Shown in pieces: positions 51,021 through 60,338 of a DNA stretch of 64,000 nucleotides. The DNA is taken from the NCBI RefSeq assembly GCF_002803155.1, contig NZ_NNBP01000029.1:47484-111483 (forward strand), read 5' to 3'. A program made the translations under genes and the position numbers. Numbering within the stretch: position 1 is the first letter of the stretch; every line of letters begins with the position of its first letter. The DNA comes from Streptomyces sp. CB02959 (lineage in GTDB: Bacteria; Actinomycetota; Actinomycetes; Streptomycetales; Streptomycetaceae). The notes under the pieces were generated by a model that made no database searches, was not told where the DNA came from, and saw nothing but the letters and a program-made list of their open reading frames with translations.

Positions 51021-51055
51021 CGAAGGCCCCGTCCCTCTCCGGGACGGGGTCTTCG
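51021..51055 (+). terminator. Displaced chromosomal terminator of the acyl-CoA dehydrogenase gene
   Basis: CGAAGGCCCCGTCCC (51021-51035) pairs with GGGACGGGGTCTTCG (51041-51055), one mismatch, 5-base loop. It begins 38 bases after the attR stop codon, where the dehydrogenase gene would end without the element. The following 280 bases (51056-51334) show no gene. Confidence 0.75.
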
Positions 51056-51334
51056 CGTTGTGGTGGATCCCGCCCTGGCGCGATTCCGAGTGGGCTTGCG
51101 TCCCGACCGTTCCTCCTGGTCAGCGGTGCCCGGTTGGACTTTTTGCTGAGGGAATTCGGTGTCCGTGGTGGGTAAAGCGCATTGTGCGGAGGGGGTTGGC
51201 GGATTTGATCGTCGAGTTCGAGGGCCCCGGCCCCGCGGTCGTCGGAATCACCGCTGCCCGGCTGCCCGGACCTCGTCACGGCGCCACACGACCCGCACGG
51301 CTCCCGGCTCGGAGAGCGGTACAGAAGGAAGCCA

Positions 51335-52720
51335 ATGACATCCATGCTCGACGGCTGCACGCCCTGGCCCGAGGAGTTCGTCGACCGCTACTGGGCGGCC
51401 GGGCACTGGCGCGGCAACACGCTGGACAACCTGCTGCGCGGCTGGGCCCTGGAACACGGTCCGCGGACCGCGCTCGTGCACGGCGACACCCGCATCACAT
51501 ACGCGCACCTGAACCGGCGCGTGGACCGCATGGCCGCCGGATTCCGGCTGCGCGGCCTCCGGCCCGGGCAACGGGTCGTCGTCCAGCTGCCGAACGTCCC
51601 CGAGTTCGTCCTCACCGTGTTCGCGCTGATGCGGGCCGGCGCGCTCCCCGTGATCTGCCCGGTCTCGCACCGCACGGCCGAGGTGTCCCGCCTCGTGCAG
51701 GTCACCGAGGCCGTCGGCTACGTCGGTCCCGCGACGTACCAGGGCTTCGACCACACGGCGATGGCCGCGGACATCGCGGCCCAAGGGCCCTTCCTGCGGC
51801 GGGTGTTCACCCATGAGGAGCCCGGTGCCGCGTCCCCGTACGGCGGCCTGTCGACCGACCGGTCGGGTTGCCACTACTTCCCGCTGGGCTCCATCGACGC
51901 CCCGCCCACACCGGCGCGGGCACAGAGCGCCGACCAGGTGGCGTTCTTCCTGCTCTCCGGCGGTACCGCGGCACCCGGACTCGTTCCGCGCACCCACAAC
52001 GACTACGCCTACCAGGCCGGGGCCGCCGCCGAGCTGGTGTCGCTCACCGGGGACGACGTGTACCTCGCCGCGCAGCCCGCCGGGTCCAACCTCGCCTTCG
52101 GCTGCCCCGGCATCGTCGGGACCCTCTCCGTCGGCGGCACCGTCGTCCTGGTCGAGGACCCGGCACCGGCCGTATGCCTTCCGGCCATCGAACGAGAGGG
52201 AGTCACCGTCACCTCGGTGGAGCCCGCCGTCGCCCGGCTCTGGCTCGACGCCCTCCCCACGGTCCGGGCCGACTTGAGCAGTCTGCGTCTCGTGCAGATC
52301 GGTGGCGCGCCCCTGCCCCGGGCGACCGCCGAACGCATGGGCGCCGCATGGGGCTGCCGCCCGCAGCAGGTCCGCGCCACGGCCGAGGGGCCGCTCACCC
52401 TCACCCGGCCCGACGATCCGGACGAGACCGTGCTCACCACGCAGGGCCGCCCGCTCTCGCCCGACGACGAGATCCGCATCGTCGACGCCGACGGCAAGGA
52501 CGTGCCCGACGGGGAGCCCGGCGAACTCCTCGCCCGCGGTCCCTACACCCCGCGCGGCTACTACCGGGCACCCGACCGCAACGCCCGCTCCTTCACCGCC
52601 GACGGCTACCTCCGCACCGGCGACGTCGCCCGGCGCACACCGGACGGCAACCTGGTGGTGACCGGCCGCCGCACGGACGCCCCCATGCGGGCCGACGACG
52701 CGGACCCGGCCGGCCCGTGA
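51335..52720 (+). CDS. Truncated 2,3-dihydroxybenzoate-AMP-ligase-like adenylating enzyme
   Basis: The N-terminus (TPWPEEFVDRYWAAGHWRGN, TLDNLLRGWA) is that of EntE/DhbE, which activate 2,3-dihydroxybenzoate or salicylate for siderophores. Two features speak against normal activity. The phosphate loop, usually SGGTTGLPK, reads LSGGTAAPGLVPRTH and lacks the Lys. At 461 residues the protein stops after LVVTGRRTDAPM, so the roughly 80-residue C-terminal domain with the catalytic A10 Lys is absent. TGDVARRTPDGNLVVTG (A7/A8) is the last recognisable motif. No siderophore genes are near. ATG at 51335 with GAAGGAAG. It may be decaying or may act in trans. Confidence 0.82.
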   Translation: MTSMLDGCTPWPEEFVDRYWAAGHWRGNTLDNLLRGWALEHGPRTALVHGDTRITYAHLNRRVDRMAAGFRLRGLRPGQRVVVQLPNVPEFVLTVFALMRAGALPVICPVSHRTAEVSRLVQVTEAVGYVGPATYQGFDHTAMAADIAAQGPFLRRVFTHEEPGAASPYGGLSTDRSGCHYFPLGSIDAPPTPARAQSADQVAFFLLSGGTAAPGLVPRTHNDYAYQAGAAAELVSLTGDDVYLAAQPAGSNLAFGCPGIVGTLSVGGTVVLVEDPAPAVCLPAIEREGVTVTSVEPAVARLWLDALPTVRADLSSLRLVQIGGAPLPRATAERMGAAWGCRPQQVRATAEGPLTLTRPDDPDETVLTTQGRPLSPDDEIRIVDADGKDVPDGEPGELLARGPYTPRGYYRAPDRNARSFTADGYLRTGDVARRTPDGNLVVTGRRTDAPMRADDADPAGP

Positions 52721-52762
52721 CGGGCCGCGCCGAGTGCCGCGGGACAGGACGCGAGCGACCCG

Positions 52763-53925
<1,163 letters not shown>

Positions 53926-53929
<4 letters not shown>

Positions 53930-54333
53930 TCCGTGATGGTGGGCGGCGCGGACAGGAACGGGCGCAGCTCCAGCCACTCGTGGATCGGCTTCCCACCCGC
54001 CCCGGGGGCGGCGGACAGCTCCCCGGCCAGCTCGACGGCGCGCTCGTGGCTGTCGACGTCGATCACCATCCACCCGGCGATGAGGTCCTTGGTCTCGGCG
54101 AACGGGCCGTCGGTGACCGGCGGGCGGCCCTCCCCGTCGTACCGGACCCACGTGCCCTCGGGGGCGAGCGCCTGGGCGTCGACGAACTCGCCGGTCTTCT
54201 CCAGCCGGTCCGCGAAGTCCCGCATGAACTGCACGTGCGCCGAGATCTCCTCCGGCGTCCACTGGTCCATGGGCACGCAGTCGGCCGGAGCCGGGGCGCC
54301 GCGGTAGTGCTTGAGCAGCAGGTACTTGGCCAT
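53926..54333 (-). CDS. YciI/DGPF-domain protein, partner of the ECF42 sigma factor
   Basis: The 135-residue protein starts MAKYLLLKHYRGAP and contains VTDGPFAETKDLIAGWMVID, the DGPF motif of YCII-related proteins, plus PEEISAHVQFMRDFADRLEK. The small alpha/beta barrel may bind a ligand, but no enzymatic role is established. It lies directly upstream of, and overlaps, the sigma-factor gene, the standard ECF42 arrangement, in which DGPF genes are often the sigma factor's own targets. ATG at 54333 with GAGGA upstream. Confidence 0.92.
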
Positions 54334-54466
54334 GGTGGTTCTCCTCGGTACTGGTACGACCCATTGTGGTCGCGTTCACCCCGGGGACGGAGCCGGTCAC
54401 GGGTTCTCGACATCGCCGTCCGAAGTTTTTTTTTGCGGCAGGGCGGCCGGACGGGGGCCTGCCCTC

Positions 54467-55057
54467 TCACACGGCGCCGGCCGGTGGCCGGTCGTCATCC
54501 GGCACGGCCCTGGGGCGGCGCCAATCGGGGCGGCTCCGGTCCAGGTCGGCCATCCGCTTCCTGGTGTTCTTCCGTTGCATCCAGCCCCATGGCCGTAATT
54601 CCCTGCGCATGGCGAGGAGGCACGCGTCCATTGCGGCAATGTTGTCGTAATAGAACCTGGTGGAGCCGGGCATTTCCGGGTCCGTCGCGATGGGCGGGGA
54701 ATTCCATGCCTGCTTGCGGTATTCGCCGCACTGCTTCCGGGTCTGCGAGAAGAGATTGACGTAGGCGTCGCTGACGACCGGGGAGTCCATGGCCAGCAGT
54801 GTCTGGTAGTGGTGCAGTCTCCCGAAGACGTTGCTTACGCGCGCCGCCAGGGCTGATCGGGTCGCCGGGGTCGCGTCGACCCGATGGCGTATCGCATAGG
54901 GCAACTCCTGGTATTCGTGGATGACTTGGAGAGCCTGGGCGTACATCTGGCTCTTGGTCTCGCGCCGCTTCATGTGCTGGTTCACCCAGTACCCGGCGAG
55001 TGCCACCAGGGCGGTGAGGAGTGCGCTGGCGAGTGCGGCCTTTGTGGCTGTGTCCAT
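54467..55057 (-). CDS. Hypothetical protein with one N-terminal membrane helix
   Basis: The 196-residue protein starts MDTATKAALASALLTALVAL, one transmembrane helix (residues 8-26), then a basic stretch (NQHMKRRETK) and a soluble helical domain (MYAQALQVIHEYQELPYAIR, VSNVFGRLHHYQTLLAMDSP, FSQTRKQCGEYRKQAWN). The orientation is N-out/C-in by the positive-inside rule. Arg/Pro-rich C-terminus. I do not recognise a family. Composition (more Ile, Asn, Gln and A/T third positions than neighbours) suggests recent acquisition. Adjacent regions 54334-54466 and 55058-55346 show no gene. Confidence 0.65.
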   Translation of the reverse strand: MDTATKAALASALLTALVALAGYWVNQHMKRRETKSQMYAQALQVIHEYQELPYAIRHRVDATPATRSALAARVSNVFGRLHHYQTLLAMDSPVVSDAYVNLFSQTRKQCGEYRKQAWNSPPIATDPEMPGSTRFYYDNIAAMDACLLAMRRELRPWGWMQRKNTRKRMADLDRSRPDWRRPRAVPDDDRPPAGAV

Positions 55058-55346
55058 GACTGTGGCGCATGAGCAGGTGGTGCGCCGACCTCCCCCTTGT
55101 GAGTCTTGCAGGCACCGGATTCGGGAGACTAGACGACGCCGCGCCGTCCGGGCCCACCATTGCCGTTGTCGGCGACGGCCCTCCCGGGCTCGCGGCCGCG
55201 GGCGTCCGGGACGTGGCGCTCACCGGCCGGCGGGCCCGGCCGTGGCAGGATGCCCGCGCACCGACCGCCGCGGCCCCTGTCGAACCGGCCGCGGAGACCG
55301 CCCGCACCTCAGGCGGCGTCTGGGGTGAGACGAACGAGGGGCCAGC

Positions 55347-55697
55347 ATGATCAGCGGATCGCACGTCATCCTCCACAGCCAGGACGCGCCGGCCGACCGC
55401 GCCTTCCTCCGCGACGTCCTCGGCTTCCCCGGCGTCGACGCGGGCGGAGGCTGGCTGATCTTCAAACTGCCTCCGGCCGAGGTCGCCGTCCACCCCACCG
55501 ACGACGCACCACGGCACGAGCTCTACCTGATGTGCGACGACCTCCACGCCGAGCTGGACCGGCTCCGCGCGCAGGGCGTCGGGGCCACCCGCCCGGTCAG
55601 CGAGCAGCGCTGGGGCCTCCTGACCGCCGTCCGCCTCCCCAGCGGCGCCGAGCTCCCCCTCTACCAGCCGCTCCACCCGGTCGCCCACGGCCTGTGA
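55347..55697 (+). CDS. VOC/glyoxalase-family protein
   Basis: A 116-residue vicinal-oxygen-chelate domain: MISGSHVILHSQDAPADRAF, LRDVLGFPGVDAGGGWLIFK, HELYLMCDDLHAELDRLRAQ and LPSGAELPLYQP follow the beta-alpha-beta-beta-beta repeats of glyoxalase/bleomycin-resistance proteins. The metal-site positions His6 and the terminal Glu are visible, so an enzyme is possible, but the substrate is unknown. ATG at 55347 with GAGGGG upstream. It stands alone, 149 bases before the DJ-1/PfpI gene on the same strand. Confidence 0.85.
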   Translation: MISGSHVILHSQDAPADRAFLRDVLGFPGVDAGGGWLIFKLPPAEVAVHPTDDAPRHELYLMCDDLHAELDRLRAQGVGATRPVSEQRWGLLTAVRLPSGAELPLYQPLHPVAHGL

Positions 55698-55846
55698 GGA
55701 AGGGCGCGCCGGCGCTCCCGGGCCGTGGGCGACCGGAAACCGGCGGCGGACGAGGCATTCGGGGCCCCCTGGTGGGGAACCGATTGATCCGATACGCCCG
55801 GTCGCCCCCGATCGGGCCGACTGCTGCGATCACGAGGAGTCCCGCC

Positions 55847-56425
55847 ATGCCCAAGATCCTGCTCATCGCCGGCGACGCCACCGAGGACCTGGAGTTCTTC
55901 TACCCGTACCAGCGGCTGCTGGAGGAGGGCTACGAGCTGCGGATCGCCGCCCCGTCGCGCAAGAAGCTGCAGTTCGTCGTGCATGACTTCGTCGACGACT
56001 TCGACACCTACGTCGAGCGCCAGGGCCACTCCTGGCCGGCCGATCTCGCGCTGTCCGAGGTCGACCCGGCGGAGTACGCGGCCCTTGTCCTCCCCGGCGG
56101 CCGGGCGCCCGAATACCTCCGGCACGACGCCGACTTCCGGCGCGTCGTCACGCACTTCTTCGACACGGACAAGCCGGTCGCGCACATCTGCCACGCGGCC
56201 ATCGCGCTGGCCCCGCTCGGTGTGCTCAAGGGCCGCCGGACCTCCGCCTACCCCGCCTGCGCGCCGGAGGTGGAACTGGGCGGCGGGGTCTTCGTGGACG
56301 GCGCGGCGGTGGTGGACGGCAAGGTCGTCTCGGCCCGTGCCTGGAACGATCAGCCGGAGTGGATGCGGGCGTTCGTGGAGATCCTGCGGGAGCACGCGCC
56401 GGCGGGAAGTCCCGCACAGGGCTGA
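55847..56425 (+). CDS. DJ-1/PfpI-family protein
   Basis: The 192-residue protein has the DJ-1/PfpI flavodoxin-like fold: KILLIAGDATEDLEFFYPYQ, LVLPGGRAPEYLRHDADFRR and VAHICHAAIALAPLGVLKGR with the reactive Cys115-His116 at the nucleophile elbow; acidic partner Glu13. The length and the YPACAPEVELGGG segment resemble class I glutamine amidotransferase-like proteins of the PfpI/YhbO type, associated with protein repair or deglycase activity, rather than a strong protease. GAGGAG precedes the ATG at 55847. Confidence 0.9.
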   Translation: MPKILLIAGDATEDLEFFYPYQRLLEEGYELRIAAPSRKKLQFVVHDFVDDFDTYVERQGHSWPADLALSEVDPAEYAALVLPGGRAPEYLRHDADFRRVVTHFFDTDKPVAHICHAAIALAPLGVLKGRRTSAYPACAPEVELGGGVFVDGAAVVDGKVVSARAWNDQPEWMRAFVEILREHAPAGSPAQG

Positions 56426-56533
56426 GGGCCGCGCGGGCGGCTGCCGCCGACCAGGCGGGCGGGGCTGTCACGGTCCTGCGATGTGAGCTTTCGTGGCCGA
56501 TGTGCGCCGGGGCCGGTCTGCCATGCTGGGGCG

Positions 56534-57274
56534 ATGCCGAGTGAAGACGGTTCCGGAGCAAGCGCTTTACCGCGGGTGGTCAATCCGCTGTGGATCATTT
56601 CGCTGTTTCTCGGGTTGTCCGAGACGACTGCGGGTGTCGTGGCGGCGTTGGCGAGTGGCTGGGTCCAAGGAGCGCTGACGCTGTTCGCGATCGTCTTTCC
56701 CCTCCTCGTTTCCGGGGCGTTTTTCACTGTCCTCTGGCGAAAACCCGAAGTGCTCTACGCGCCCGGCGACTTCCCCGAGCATGTGCCCGTCGGGACCTAT
56801 GTCGACGGTATGCGACGGGGATCGAGAGGACAGGTCGAACTGCTCGAAGAGGTGGTTCGGGAAACGCTGGAGTCGGTGTTGCCCTCGTTCCTGTCCAGCA
56901 AGGCGACACCGGCCGAGGCGATGCAACTCGTGAACGAAGCCATCGAGAGCGCCCATGACGGCATTGCGAGCCGCGTGTTGACCATCGATCTCAGCGGGGT
57001 GGACCAGTCCTTCCTCCAGGCGCAATTCCCGCTGTTCGAAGGGGCAACTGTTTCTGATTTCCTGGACAGGCTGTGGGCCATGCTCCGGGATCATGTCAAG
57101 CCGTACACCTATGGCACGCACTGGGTGCTGATCGATCGCAAGGGCGGGCATGTGCTGCGCGATATCGGCACCCAGTGGGCCAAGAACAATCTTGGTTCGG
57201 CCGATGACGAGAGACTGCTGAAAGACGTGGGAATCCACGCGAACTCGGATCTTGCGGCGGTGCTGCTGCGATAG
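56534..57274 (+). CDS. Hypothetical membrane protein with a TTA codon
   Basis: The 246-residue protein has two membrane helices near the N-terminus (PLWIISLFLGLSETTAGVVA and ALTLFAIVFPLLVSGAFFTV) and a cytoplasmic C-terminal domain (FEGATVSDFLDRLWAMLRDH, HWVLIDRKGGHVLRDIG). No family is recognised. Codon 12 (56567-56569) is TTA, making translation bldA-dependent in Streptomyces. Third positions are far less GC-biased than in neighbouring genes, pointing to horizontal origin. ATG at 56534. The 423 bases that follow contain no clear gene. Confidence 0.7.
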   Translation: MPSEDGSGASALPRVVNPLWIISLFLGLSETTAGVVAALASGWVQGALTLFAIVFPLLVSGAFFTVLWRKPEVLYAPGDFPEHVPVGTYVDGMRRGSRGQVELLEEVVRETLESVLPSFLSSKATPAEAMQLVNEAIESAHDGIASRVLTIDLSGVDQSFLQAQFPLFEGATVSDFLDRLWAMLRDHVKPYTYGTHWVLIDRKGGHVLRDIGTQWAKNNLGSADDERLLKDVGIHANSDLAAVLLR

Positions 57275-57697
57275 CGCAATCCGGTGGATATCGCGGGGAA
57301 CTCCGGTGGCTCGGGGGTCGGTGACCACCTCGTAGGCATGGGTGACCGCCTTGCGCAAACCGGCTGCTTCCGTCGGGTCGCGACAGTACGGAACGGAAGG
57401 TAGGGGCCCGGTCGCGCGGCGCGGGGAGCAACGGGTTCCGTGGGGAGTGCCGCCTGCCGACCAGGTGCGGCCGGGCCGCCACCTGCAACTTCCGGTGTCG
57501 CCGGCGCCGCTGTTGCGGCCGTAATGCGGTGAAAGCGTCCGCCGCCGTGAAGTTTCGGAGCCTCCGGGGATTGCGGAGAATCCTCCGAAAGGGCGCGGCG
57601 TCAAACCTCCGGGCGGGTGAAACGTGGACTGACGGCCTGAGAACGGTGGCATGGATTCCACGTCCTAGCGACCTCAACGACATTTCGGAGCTCACCC

Positions 57698-58030
57698 ATG
57701 CGCATGCGCACTGCTCTCACCGCCGCAATCCTGTTTTCGGGCGCCTTCTTCGGGTCCGTCGGCACCGCTGTCGCCGACGAGCACGCGGGAGACGTGATGG
57801 GCGTCGGCAACCAGGTCATGCAAGACGTGAACACCGACGATTCACATGCCTGGATCTTCGGCGACGACGGCTCGGAGCACGGCAACAAGGGCAAGGAGGG
57901 CAAGGAGGGCAAGGAAGGTAAGGAAGGCAACAAGGGCAAGGAAGGCAAGGAAGGCAAGGAAGGCAAGGAATGCAACGAGGGTAAAGAAGGCAAGAAGGAC
58001 GGCTCGGAGACTGCTCCGGACGAGGACTAG
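57698..58030 (+). CDS. Secreted protein with Gly-Lys-Glu (collagen-like) repeats
   Basis: The 110-residue protein has a signal peptide (MRMRTALTAAILFSGAFFGS, cleavage after AVA), a short segment (DVMGVGNQVMQDVNTDDSHA) and then 13 Gly-x-y triplets, mostly GKE, two GNK, with one interruption (CNE). It ends in an acidic tail (SETAPDED). The triplet phase is that of collagen, with Lys-Glu pairs that stabilise triple helices, but no Pro is present. The single Cys could link chains. The repeats (57883-58001) are near-identical at DNA level, so copy number may vary. The start segment resembles small secreted proteins of Streptomyces. Function unknown. Confidence 0.72.
   Translation: MRMRTALTAAILFSGAFFGSVGTAVADEHAGDVMGVGNQVMQDVNTDDSHAWIFGDDGSEHGNKGKEGKEGKEGKEGNKGKEGKEGKEGKECNEGKEGKKDGSETAPDED
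57883..58001 (+). repeat. 9-bp tandem repeat encoding Gly-Lys-Glu
   Basis: The unit GGCAAGGAG (variants GGTAAGGAA, GGCAAGGAA, GGCAACAAG) recurs 13 times in phase. AG-rich on one strand, it may be prone to slippage or triplex formation. Confidence 0.85.
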
Positions 58031-58352
58031 TAAGGCCCTCGCCACCTTGCTCTGCCCTGCCCCTGCTTCAGCGTCGGCGCCGAAGCGGGGGCGGGTCCTT
58101 TTCCGCCCGGATACCGCCGCACATGACGGACCGGCAGGACAATTCGGGATTCTCACATCGGAGCCGGTGCGGGAGCGCGGCAGGCGGCGGATTCCGCGGT
58201 GTCCCGGTGGAAAGGCCGCGGTACGGCATCAGGGACGAAGAGCGGTACCGGCGGATGAACGGGGCGGCACCAGGGCCGCGGGGACGGGCCGACCGCGAAG
58301 GAGAGCGGAAAGTCCGCTGAGCTACCGGGGTTTTGGTCCGGCGCAGGCCGAA

Positions 58353-58384
58353 GGGCGGGCCGGGGGTGTGCCCCGGTCCCGCCC
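58353..58384. terminator. Hairpin between two small convergent genes
   Basis: GGGCGGG-C-CGGGG (58353-58365) pairs with CCCCG-GT-CCCGCCC (58371-58384), 12 pairs with a small internal loop. It lies in the 366-base space (58031-58396) that otherwise shows no gene and just beyond the stop of the minus-strand small gene. Confidence 0.5.
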
Positions 58385-58396
58385 TCCGGTGTGGCG

Positions 58397-58570
58397 TCAG
58401 TCCCGGCCGTCGCGCGGGGCGAAGTGCAGCAGCCGGTCAGCCTCCCGCTGGGTCTCCTGCGCGACGCGGCGGCTCTCGGCGACCACATCGCCGTGTTTCG
58501 ACACGAGGCTCTCGTAGATCGGTGAACCGCTCGCCGGGGCGGGCGCGGGGGCTGGCAGGGGGGCGGGCAT
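58397..58570 (-). CDS. Small hypothetical protein, 57 residues
   Basis: A short minus-strand gene reads MPAPLPAPAPAPASGSPIYE, then SLVSKHGDVVAESRRVAQET and QREADRLLHFAPRDGRD. It has AGGAG 8 bases before the ATG and good codon bias. After a Pro-Ala linker comes one amphipathic helix (VVAESRRVAQETQREADRLL) of coiled-coil type. No signal peptide or membrane segment. It may be a small regulatory or anchoring protein; function unknown. The 327 bases upstream to the MFS gene contain no recognised gene. Confidence 0.6.
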   Translation of the reverse strand: MPAPLPAPAPAPASGSPIYESLVSKHGDVVAESRRVAQETQREADRLLHFAPRDGRD

Positions 58571-58897
58571 GGGTTACTCCTGAGAATTGATCGGGCGGAC
58601 GGCGGCAGCCGGGCACGGTGCACGCCGCCGGCGCCCCACTACCCAATCACGCCGAACGCACTCCCTGCCGCCTATGTGATCCGTTACACGTCCGGATGGT
58701 GAGACGTGAGGGCTGAGGAGCGGTCATGACTCCCGGGCCACCGGGCCCTCCGTCACCGGTTCCGCGTTGCGCCGGGTCTTCGCTCAGCCGGGTGCGCCAC
58801 CGGCTGCCGGAAGACGTAGAGCGTCTCCGGCACGCCCCGGCACCGGACACCGCCCGGCCCGCCCTCCGGACGAACGACGGGACTTCGCGGACACGGC

Positions 58898-60280
58898 CTA
58901 GGCCGGCTGGACGGTGGGGCGCCGGGCCTTGAGCAGCCGGAGTGCCAGCAACCCGCTTCCCAGCCCGACGACGGCCGCGACCCCGAATACCGCGGACAGT
59001 CCGCTCGCGTACGCCGCATGCAGGTCGACGCCGTCCTTGCCGGACGAGAACTGGTGGAATACGGAGCCGAGCACGGCGATGCCCAGCGCCAGGCCGAGCT
59101 GGCGCGCACAGTTGGCCGCGGCGGAGGCGACCCCGCTCTGCGACGCGGGCGCGGCGGACATGGCGATGGCGGGCAGCACGGGGGAGACGATGCCCGCGCC
59201 GATACCGGTGATGATCAGTCCCGGTACCAGCGCCGCCCAGGACGAGTCGGCGTCGACCGTCAGCATGAGGACGTTGCCCACGCCCACGGCCACCGTGCCG
59301 CCGCCGAGCGTCACGTACGAGGGGAGCCGGTGCAGTGCGCTGCCGACCACGGCGGAGGTGGCGAAGAACGCCACCGGCTGCACCGTGATGACCAGGGCCG
59401 TGGGAAGGGAGGTGAGCCCCACGCTGTCCTGCAGCCAGATCGACATGACCGGCAGCGCACCGAATCCGGCGAGGTAGTACCCCATCGCCGCGACCAGCGT
59501 TCCGTTGAACTCCCGCTTGCGGAACAGCGACAGCGAGATCATCGGGTTGCTGCCGGCCCGCTCGACCAGGACGAACGCGATGAGCATCAGCGCGCCGACG
59601 ACGAAGCCGAGCACCGCTGAGGTGGCTCCCCACCCCTGCTCGCCGCCGCGGATGATGCCGAAGGTGATGCCGATCGCCGCCAGGGTGAAGGTGCAGATGC
59701 CCGGGTAGTCGATGCGGGTCGGGGTACTGGCGTCGTCGATCAGCACCGCGGCGGACAACGCCACCGTGAGCACGCAGACCGGCACCCCGCCGAAGAAGAT
59801 CCACTGCCAGGACAGGAACTGTGTCAGGACGCCGCCCGCGACATTGCCGATACCGGCGGCGGCGCCGGCGACCGCGCCCCAGACCGCGAAGGCCACGCCC
59901 TTGTCGCGTCCGGTGTAGGTGAGTCCGATCAGGGGCAGCAGGGTCGAGAACATCGCGGCACCGGCCAGGCCCTGTACCGCCCGCGCGGCGATCAGTACGG
60001 CGACATTGCCGGCTGATCCGCAGACGAGCGTGGAGACGCCGAAGATCCCCAGGCCGGCCAGGTAGAGGCGTTTGCGCCCCAGGTTGTCGCCGAGCGATCC
60101 CATGCCGAGCAGCAGTCCTGCGAGGGCGAGGGTGTAGACATCGACGATCCACTGCAGGGAGCCGAAGCTCGCGTGCAGGTCGTGGGCCATGCTGGGGAGC
60201 GCCACCGTCACGATCGTCGAGTAGACGAGCAGCATGAACGTTCCCAAGCAGGTGGCGACCAACGGCAGCCATTTGCGCAT
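58898..60280 (-). CDS. MFS drug-efflux transporter, DHA2 (14-helix) type
   Basis: The 460-residue protein has 14 hydrophobic segments and the MFS motifs GSLGDNLGRKRLYLAG (motif A, loop 2-3), the motif-B Arg in VAVLIAARAVQGLAGAAMF and a motif-C-like GAVAGAAAGIGNVAGGVLT, seen in proton-driven exporters of the EmrB/QacA group. The D-x-Y motif of helix 1 reads YSTIVTVALPSM. It is divergent from a CGNR-type regulator gene across 58 bases with a perfect palindrome, suggesting local regulation by it. ATG at 60280 with GGAAGGAAG upstream. Confidence 0.92.
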   Translation of the reverse strand: MRKWLPLVATCLGTFMLLVYSTIVTVALPSMAHDLHASFGSLQWIVDVYTLALAGLLLGMGSLGDNLGRKRLYLAGLGIFGVSTLVCGSAGNVAVLIAARAVQGLAGAAMFSTLLPLIGLTYTGRDKGVAFAVWGAVAGAAAGIGNVAGGVLTQFLSWQWIFFGGVPVCVLTVALSAAVLIDDASTPTRIDYPGICTFTLAAIGITFGIIRGGEQGWGATSAVLGFVVGALMLIAFVLVERAGSNPMISLSLFRKREFNGTLVAAMGYYLAGFGALPVMSIWLQDSVGLTSLPTALVITVQPVAFFATSAVVGSALHRLPSYVTLGGGTVAVGVGNVLMLTVDADSSWAALVPGLIITGIGAGIVSPVLPAIAMSAAPASQSGVASAAANCARQLGLALGIAVLGSVFHQFSSGKDGVDLHAAYASGLSAVFGVAAVVGLGSGLLALRLLKARRPTVQPA

Positions 60281-60318
60281 GGGTGTGCTTCCTTCCGGGG
60301 CCTGGAGCCTTCCGGAAC

Positions 60319-60338
60319 AAGCCTGCTGTAATAGGCTT
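60319..60338. promoter_or_regulatory. Palindrome between the MFS and CGNR genes
   Basis: AAGCCT-GCTGTAAT-AGGCTT is an inverted repeat with 6-bp arms that ends exactly at the base before the CGNR ATG (60339). A TGTAAT within it would be a -10 for a leaderless transcript. It is the likely operator by which the CGNR protein controls itself and the exporter. Confidence 0.55.

Noticed and set aside
54423..54436. Run of T bases as an intrinsic terminator
   Set aside because: No stem precedes it on either strand; it lies upstream of the DGPF gene and may be a promoter or slippage site.
55069..55350. 93-codon plus-strand frame before the VOC gene
   Set aside because: Arg/Ala/Pro-rich, poor codon pattern, no ribosome-binding site or motif.
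57275..57697. Minus-strand fragment with AAGLRKAVTHAYEVVTDPRA
   Set aside because: It looks protein-like but is isolated, with no start and no recognised family.
57883..58001. Regular repeats as a CRISPR array
   Set aside because: The unit is 9 bp without spacers and encodes Gly-Lys-Glu in frame.
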